NCBI GenBank assembly: GCA_963545035.1
Contig: CAUUHU010000030.1
Coordinates: 1 to 6,619, forward strand
Direction of reading: 5' to 3'
DNA length: 6,619 bases
Origin: Nanogingivalis sp963545035
GTDB lineage: Bacteria > Patescibacteriota > Saccharimonadia > Saccharimonadales > Saccharimonadaceae
Every line of letters starts with the position of its first letter. Position 1 is the stretch's first letter. The translations under genes and the position numbers were made by a program. Shown here piece by piece: positions 1 to 4,007 of this stretch. The notes under the pieces are model-generated. The model did not search any database. It was not told the DNA's origin and saw nothing but the letters and a program-made list of their open reading frames with translations.

Positions 1-34
1 TAACTGGCATTTTCACGCTATTTTTGAAAATTAC

Positions 35-43
35 ATTATATCA
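35..43 (-). promoter_or_regulatory. Extended -10 box inside the CRISPR repeat (left copy)
   Basis: This is the same TGATATAAT on the minus strand in the second full repeat, facing the spacer at 5-34. It is identical to the copy at 101-109, as expected if the promoter is part of the conserved repeat. Confidence 0.55.
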
Positions 44-100
44 TATTCTAAATTGTCAGGGAACTATAACTTGGTGAAAACGTAAATGGAAGCGATCGCT

Positions 101-109
101 ATTATATCA
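101..109 (-). promoter_or_regulatory. Extended -10 box inside the CRISPR repeat (right copy)
   Basis: On the minus strand the repeat ends TGATATAAT, a perfect extended -10 (TGn plus TATAAT), directly before the spacer at 71-100. In the N. meningitidis type II-C system each repeat likewise ends in an extended -10 and starts a separate crRNA inside the following spacer. The same mechanism is inferred here. There is no well-placed -35. Confidence 0.6.
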
Positions 110-136
110 TATTCTAAATTGTCAGGGAACTATAAT

Positions 137-180
137 AACAAAAAGTTAATATTTAGTCAGCAAATAAAACACTCAAAAGC
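137..180. other. AT-rich spacer between CRISPR array and ileS promoter
   Basis: This is 44 bases of A-rich sequence with no repeat copy, no convincing anti-repeat (tracrRNA) and no ORF with a start and ribosome site. If the array is read leftward this would be its upstream flank, where a leader would sit, but I see no specific signal. Confidence 0.4.
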
Positions 181-209
181 TTGAAAATATCTTTAATTTT
201 TGATAAAAT
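181..209 (+). promoter_or_regulatory. Promoter of the ileS leader transcript
   Basis: A -35 box TTGAAA (181-186) and a -10 box TAAAAT (204-209) are separated by exactly 17 bp, with TGA directly before the -10 (extended -10). Transcription would start near 216. The first transcribed bases include the perfect hairpin ATAAAA-GCG-TTTTAT (216-230). The same design is found at the two other gene promoters in the window, which supports the call. Confidence 0.72.
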
Positions 210-242
210 AAGCTTATAAAAGCGTTTTATTTTGATAAATGA

Positions 243-257
243 GCGGCTATCAACCGC
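243..257 (+). promoter_or_regulatory. T-box Stem I with ATC specifier in terminal loop
   Basis: A four-pair stem GCGG/CCGC holds the 7-nt loop CTATCAA. The ATC at 249-251 would be read by the GAU anticodon of tRNA-Ile, and the following A fits the purine often found after T-box specifiers. An alternative pairing of GAGC (241-244) with GCTC (261-264) would disturb the base of this stem. Confidence 0.7.
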
Positions 258-349
258 GAAGCTCCCAGAAGAAAGGGTTAACCGATTAGAACTGGGCGGG
301 AAAGCTCCGTAAAAGCTAAAATTAAGGGCTAAAAGAATCACTTCTTTTG

Positions 350-390
350 GAATCGAGATGGTATCGCCGAGCTTGCTTGGTTCTCGAATC
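350..390 (+). promoter_or_regulatory. T-box antisequestrator with TGGTATC bulge
   Basis: Helix A1 pairs CGAGA (354-358) with TCTCG (382-386) and extends outward through T353-A387, A351-T389 and G350-C390 with one A-A mismatch. The bulge TGGTATC (359-365) is exactly 7 nt and differs from the family consensus UGGNACC at one base. Helix A2 is six pairs (366-371 with 376-381, two of them G-T) around the loop CTTG. The strand opposite the bulge is continuous, as in known T-box antiterminators. Confidence 0.82.
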
Positions 391-415
391 TAAAAGAGGT
401 GATTTTTAATTTAAA

Positions 416-421
416 AGGAGG
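416..421 (+). promoter_or_regulatory. ileS: Shine-Dalgarno site that fixes the ileS start
   Basis: AGGAGG ends four bases before ATG at 426, so this start is preferred over an in-frame GTG at 399, which lies inside the T-box hairpin. Two leader segments could mask this site. TTCTC (381-385), the 3' strand of antisequestrator helix A1, can pair with GAGGA (418-422). CTTCTTTT (341-348) can pair with AAAAGGAG (413-420). Either would couple ribosome access to the T-box fold. Confidence 0.8.
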
Positions 422-425
422 AAAA

Positions 426-3323
426 ATGAAATTTCAAGCAAATTCAAGAAGACGAGCAAAAGAATACGAAGCTGATGTTTTGGCGCGCTGGAAAGCAGAA
501 AATACCTTTAAACAATCAGTTGAAAACCGTAGCGAAGATAACGCTTTCGTGTTTTATGACGGCCCTCCATTCATTACCGGTGTGCCACACCACGGAACTC
601 TTCTTAGCTCAATCGTGAAAGATGCTGTTCCGCGCTATCAAACAATGAAAGGTAAGCGAGTTGAACGCCGTTGGGGTTGGGATACGCACGGTTTGCCAGC
701 CGAAAACTTTGTTGAGAAGAAACTCGGTATCACTTCTCGACATGAAGTTGGTGAAAAAATTTCGCTTGCCGAATATATCACAACTGCGCGCGAAAGCATG
801 GTTTCAAATGCGGCGCTTTGGGAGAGTACAATTGATCGTATTGGTCGTTGGGTTGAATTTAAAAATGCCTACAAAACAATGGATAAAAACTTTATGGAAA
901 GTGTTTGGTGGGCGTTTAAAACTCTTTACGAAAAGGGTAAAATTTACGAAGGTGAACGTGTTTTGATGTATGACACGGCGTGGGCAACTCCGCTTTCGAA
1001 AAGTGAAGTTACAATGGACAACGATGCCTATAAAACTGTGACTGACCCAAGCGTTTTTGTAAAATTCTGGTTGAAAGATTTCGAAGATACAGAAGGCTCA
1101 AAAGATAAAACTGCAATGCTCGCCTGGACAACAACTCCTTGGACTTTACCGGCAAATATGGGGCTATTTGTTAATCCAGATTTTACTTATGCTAAAGTTA
1201 AAGTTGGTGATGAATTCTATATTTTAGCAAAAGATTTGCTCGAAAAAGTTTTTGTTGACGAGAAAAAACAACCGATTCCTTTTGAAATTGTTAATTTAAT
1301 TGATGGTTCAGAATTGGTTGGTTTGAGCTACGAACCGCTTTTCGAAGATTCGAAATATTCGGGCGAAGGCGAAGAGAACGCCTATAAGGTTTGGGGAGCA
1401 GATTATGTTTCTCTTGAAAGCGGAACCGGAATCGTTCACTCGGCGCCAGCATACGGTGAAGAAGATTTCAACTTTGGTAAAGAATACGGAATTCCAGTTT
1501 TCCATGTTTTGGATGAATATGGTAAATATTTAAACGGTGAATTCGCCGGAAAAGATGTTTGGGAATTCAACAAACCACTTGCTAAAATCTTGAAAGAACG
1601 AGGTGTGGTTTGGAAAATCGATTACATTCGCCACGAATATCCACATAATCCACGAACAGGCCACCGATTGATGTATCGCGCGCATCCGAGCTGGTTCTTT
1701 GATATTCAAGGTCAAAAAGAATTAATGCTTGAGCAAAACGAAAATATCAACTGGTTCCCAGCACACTTAAAACACGGTCGTTTCGAAAAGAATCTTGAGG
1801 CTGCACCAGATTGGAACTTGTCGCGTGACCGTTTTTGGGCAACCGCAATGCCAGTTTGGAAATCCGAAAGCGGTAAAATCCGTGTGGTTGGTTCTTATGC
1901 TGAGCTTAAAGAATTGAGTGGTATTGAGCTTGAAGATTATCACCGACCTTGGGTTGATGAAATTACTTTCGAAATTGATGGCGAAAAATACACTCGAATT
2001 GATAAAGTGCTTGATTGTTGGTTCGAAAGTGGTTCGATGCCGTTTGCGCAATTCCATTATCCTTTCGAAAACAAGGAGAAATTCGAAAAGAATTTCCCGG
2101 GCGACTTCATTGTTGAATATATCGGTCAGGTTCGTGCATGGTTCTACTATGTTCACGCCGTAAACACTGCTTTGTTTGGTAAAAACGCCTTTAAAAATGT
2201 GATCACAACTGGTGTTGTTGCTGGAAATGACGGCCGCAAGATGAGTAAATCTCTCGGAAATTACACCGATCCAAACGAACTAATGGACCAATATTCTGCC
2301 GACAGTTTGCGATTCTTGCTACTTACTAGCCCACTTTTGAATGGTGAAGATTTTGCGCTTCACGACAAGGATGTTTCAGATGTTGCGCGTAAACTTTCAA
2401 TGATTTGGAACATGTATGATTTCTTTACGATGTATGCTAGTGTTGACGGTTGGGAATTTAACGGCGAACTCAAAGATCCCTCAAAAGATCTTGAAAACCC
2501 ACTTGATAAATGGATTGTGGGCCGTGTTCACGAGCTTCGAAATGAAATTACAGAAAATATGGACGTTTACAACATTCCACGTGCGCTTGAAGGTGTTTTG
2601 CCGTTCCTTGATGACGCTTCAAACTGGTTTGTTCGCCGTTCACGACGTCGTTTCTGGAAGAGTGAAAATGGTACCGATAAACTTCAAGCTTACCAAACAC
2701 TTCACTACGTTTTGAGCTATCTTGCATTGATTCTTGCGCCATTTGTGCCTTTCTTGGCAGAAGAGCTTTGGGGCAAAATGGTTAACGATGGTTCAGTTCA
2801 TTTGAAAGATTGGCCAGAAGCTGGTGAAATTGATAAAGATTTAATTGCTAAAATGGCCGAAGTTCGTGGTTATGTGAATGAAGCTCTCGCGCTTCGAGCA
2901 AAGAATGGTGTAAAAATTCGTCAACCACTTGCTAGTGTGAAAGTTCCAAAAAATGCTGATACTTTCGACTTCACGCCAATTCTAATGGAAGAATTGAATG
3001 TTAAAGCCGTTGAATACGGTGGTGAAGAAGTTGGTTTTGATTTTGAGCTAACTCCTGAGCTTCGTGCAGAAGGCTTAATGCGCGAGATTATTCGCCATAT
3101 TCAGGCCACTCGCAAGAAAGCTGGATTGAACGTTGATGATCGAATTGAGCTTAACTTTACATCTGAAAATGCTGAAATTCTCGATGCGTTTAAAAAATTT
3201 GAACAAGAAATTTCGAAAGAAGTTTTGGCTACAAAAGTTGAAATTTCAGAAGATGAACTTGATTTTACTCAAACTGTAAAAGTTGAAGGTTCAGAAGCAA
3301 AAATTTCACTCAAAAAAGCTTAA
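426..3323 (+). CDS. ileS: Isoleucyl-tRNA synthetase, type 2 (eukaryote-like)
   Basis: This cytosolic class I enzyme charges tRNA-Ile with isoleucine using ATP; the product is 965 residues. The HIGH-type signature reads HHGT at residues 55-58 after DGPPFITGVP. The editing (CP1) domain shows TTTPWTLP (235-242) and GTGIVHSAPAYGEEDF (333-348), including the conserved editing aspartate D347. KMSKS is intact at 605-609. The anticodon-binding domain includes NWFVRRSRRRFW (from 733) and FLAEELW. The C-terminus has the ELRAEGLMREIIRHIQ-type segment (from about 878) typical of type 2 enzymes, and no C-terminal zinc finger. Oddities are Thr in place of the last His of HIGH, and a single cysteine (C531) in the whole chain: usual Cys positions are replaced, e.g. 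WGWDTHGLP for the common GWDCHGLP. It is preceded by a T-box leader and followed by a terminator. Confidence 0.98.
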   Translation: MKFQANSRRRAKEYEADVLARWKAENTFKQSVENRSEDNAFVFYDGPPFITGVPHHGTLLSSIVKDAVPRYQTMKGKRVERRWGWDTHGLPAENFVEKKLGITSRHEVGEKISLAEYITTARESMVSNAALWESTIDRIGRWVEFKNAYKTMDKNFMESVWWAFKTLYEKGKIYEGERVLMYDTAWATPLSKSEVTMDNDAYKTVTDPSVFVKFWLKDFEDTEGSKDKTAMLAWTTTPWTLPANMGLFVNPDFTYAKVKVGDEFYILAKDLLEKVFVDEKKQPIPFEIVNLIDGSELVGLSYEPLFEDSKYSGEGEENAYKVWGADYVSLESGTGIVHSAPAYGEEDFNFGKEYGIPVFHVLDEYGKYLNGEFAGKDVWEFNKPLAKILKERGVVWKIDYIRHEYPHNPRTGHRLMYRAHPSWFFDIQGQKELMLEQNENINWFPAHLKHGRFEKNLEAAPDWNLSRDRFWATAMPVWKSESGKIRVVGSYAELKELSGIELEDYHRPWVDEITFEIDGEKYTRIDKVLDCWFESGSMPFAQFHYPFENKEKFEKNFPGDFIVEYIGQVRAWFYYVHAVNTALFGKNAFKNVITTGVVAGNDGRKMSKSLGNYTDPNELMDQYSADSLRFLLLTSPLLNGEDFALHDKDVSDVARKLSMIWNMYDFFTMYASVDGWEFNGELKDPSKDLENPLDKWIVGRVHELRNEITENMDVYNIPRALEGVLPFLDDASNWFVRRSRRRFWKSENGTDKLQAYQTLHYVLSYLALILAPFVPFLAEELWGKMVNDGSVHLKDWPEAGEIDKDLIAKMAEVRGYVNEALALRAKNGVKIRQPLASVKVPKNADTFDFTPILMEELNVKAVEYGGEEVGFDFELTPELRAEGLMREIIRHIQATRKKAGLNVDDRIELNFTSENAEILDAFKKFEQEISKEVLATKVEISEDELDFTQTVKVEGSEAKISLKKA

Positions 3324-3331
3324 TCAAGATA

Positions 3332-3360
3332 TTGACAATCAAAATAACTTATGCTATAAT
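3332..3360 (+). promoter_or_regulatory. Consensus promoter for the small acidic protein gene
   Basis: Perfect TTGACA (3332-3337) and perfect TATAAT (3355-3360) are separated by 17 bp, with TGC before the -10. The start would fall near 3367, leaving a leader of about 46 bases. This is the strongest promoter match in the window, and its -10 is framed by a 14-bp inverted repeat. Confidence 0.88.
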
Positions 3361-3379
3361 ACAAGCATAAGTTATTTTT
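3341..3379 (+). terminator. Intrinsic terminator-type hairpin after ileS, overlapping the next promoter
   Basis: A perfect 14-bp inverted repeat pairs 3341-3354 (AAAATAACTTATGC) with 3365-3378, around a 10-nt loop, and ends in TTTTT (3375-3379). It begins 18 bases after the ileS stop. The stem is AT-rich, but so is the terminator at 3899-3932, which has the same 10-nt loop. The loop contains the -10 box of the next gene's promoter, so the dyad could also be an operator. Confidence 0.65.
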
Positions 3380-3412
3380 AAAACAAAAAACATAAAAAAT
3401 CAAAAGGCAAAA

Positions 3413-3889
3413 ATGGAAAATTTTAAGATAAACGATTATAGTACGAACGAACAGGATAAAAAATCTCTTGAACGAGAGAACAGTTTTGAAGAGTTTCAAG
3501 ATTTTAAATTCGACTCTTTCGAAAGTTTGAGTTCCGAGCAACAAAAAGAAATCGAAAAAACACAAGAGAGTTCAAAAAATGAAGCCCTTGAAAACCTGAA
3601 CGATATTTATGCGCGCGCCGAACGAAACGCCGACCGCGAAAACAGTAGTTTTTTATTGCGAGATGATGAAATTCAAAACTTGAACATTGTACATTTCGAA
3701 GATTATGATGCAAACTTTGAAACTTATGAAGGTCGCGAAAACGAATTTAGCTTGCGCGAAAATCAATTCAAAACACAAGATCAACTTGTTCAAGAAATTA
3801 GCACAATGAAATCTGTTCGCCGAGAAGTTCCAGCAGGGCAACGTTTCTCAAATATTATTCGAGCAATTTCCGGAAAAATCACGGCTTAA
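3413..3889 (+). CDS. Hypothetical acidic, hydrophilic 158-residue protein
   Basis: I do not recognise a family. The start ATG is preceded by AAAAGG five bases upstream. The product is 158 residues, rich in Glu, Asp, Asn, Gln, Phe and Ser. It has no cysteine, no signal peptide and no membrane segment, so it is probably cytoplasmic and partly disordered. Short similar patches recur: LERENSFEEF (near 20), DRENSSFLLRDDE (near 74) and GRENEFSLRENQF (near 106). The C-terminus is more basic and ordered-looking (SVRREVPAGQRFSNIIRAISGK). It has its own perfect-consensus promoter and its own terminator, so it is a single-gene unit that may be strongly expressed. Its composition resembles the cytoplasmic half of the next protein, but I see no clear alignment. 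The coding call rests on length, promoter, ribosome site and terminator together. Confidence 0.85.
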   Translation: MENFKINDYSTNEQDKKSLERENSFEEFQDFKFDSFESLSSEQQKEIEKTQESSKNEALENLNDIYARAERNADRENSSFLLRDDEIQNLNIVHFEDYDANFETYEGRENEFSLRENQFKTQDQLVQEISTMKSVRREVPAGQRFSNIIRAISGKITA

Positions 3890-3898
3890 TATCTAGCA

Positions 3899-3932
3899 AA
3901 AAGAAAATCGTTAGAAATATCGATTTTCTTTT
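3899..3932 (+). terminator. Intrinsic terminator between the small gene and the membrane protein gene
   Basis: A 12-bp perfect stem pairs 3899-3910 (AAAAGAAAATCG) with 3921-3932 (CGATTTTCTTTT), with a 10-nt loop and a T-rich end. It starts 10 bases after the stop codon. The symmetric A and T ends suggest it could work in both directions. Confidence 0.78.
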
Positions 3933-3941
3933 AAAAAAGTG

Positions 3942-3970
3942 TTGACTTTTTATTATGCTTGTGGTAAAAT
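3942..3970 (+). promoter_or_regulatory. Promoter of the membrane protein / secreted protein operon
   Basis: TTGACT (3942-3947) and TAAAAT (3965-3970) are 17 bp apart, with TGG before the -10 (extended -10). The start would be near 3977, about 31 bases before the ATG at 4008. It directly follows the terminator of the previous gene. Confidence 0.82.
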
Positions 3971-4007
3971 ACGGGAGTAAATAAATTAAAAATAAACAAG
4001 GACAGAA

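Larger units (their letters stand above)
1..136 (-). CRISPR. End of a CRISPR array, type II-C-like repeat (partial at left edge)
   Basis: Two full 36-bp repeats lie at 35-70 and 101-136, and the first four bases (taac) match the end of a third. Spacers at 5-34 and 71-100 are both exactly 30 bp. The repeats differ only at their last base (C at 70, T at 136). Read on the minus strand the repeat starts GTTATAGTTCCCTGA and ends ATGATATAAT. Complementary ends (GTTATA/TATAAT), 36-bp length and 30-bp spacers are the pattern of type II, especially II-C, repeats such as those of Neisseria and Campylobacter. By that analogy the array is transcribed leftward. No cas gene or tracrRNA is visible; they would lie beyond the left edge or elsewhere. 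The subtype is inferred from the repeat alone. Confidence 0.92.
241..425 (+). ncRNA. T-box riboswitch (tRNA-Ile sensing leader), ultrashort Stem I type
   Basis: The untranslated region before ileS has the parts of a T-box leader in order. A short Stem I (243-246 with 254-257, GCGG/CCGC) shows ATC, an isoleucine codon, in its loop CTATCAA. A Stem II-like region closes by CCCAG (264-268) with CTGGG (292-296). A small hairpin lies at 314-330. An antiterminator/antisequestrator at 350-390 has the 7-nt bulge TGGTATC. The bulge's TGGT can pair with the tRNA 3' end ACCA, and its fourth base T fits the A discriminator of tRNA-Ile. Stem I carrying the codon in its terminal loop is known from ileS T-boxes of Actinobacteria, which act on translation. 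No clear GC-rich terminator is seen, so translational control is favoured. Confidence is high for the T-box call and moderate for the mode. Confidence 0.85.

Noticed and set aside
137..180. Possible tracrRNA anti-repeat (patch TTTAGTCAG resembling the repeat's AAATTGTCAGG)
   Set aside because: Only a few bases match, it is too short for an anti-repeat, and no tracrRNA-like hairpins or terminator follow.
153..341. 62-residue open frame on the minus strand
   Set aside because: It lies antisense to the ileS promoter and T-box leader, has no clear ribosome site, and its sequence is explained by the structured RNA on the other strand.
399..425. GTG at 399 as an earlier start for IleRS (nine extra residues)
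   Set aside because: The GTG sits inside the T-box hairpin, and the strong AGGAGG at 416-421 would then be inside the coding region. ATG at 426 has ideal spacing. The GAGGTGAT at 396-403 resembles a ribosome site but is 22 bases from that ATG.
1767..2156. 129-residue minus-strand frame inside ileS
   Set aside because: It is fully inside a well-conserved essential gene on the other strand and shows no promoter, ribosome site or recognisable domain.
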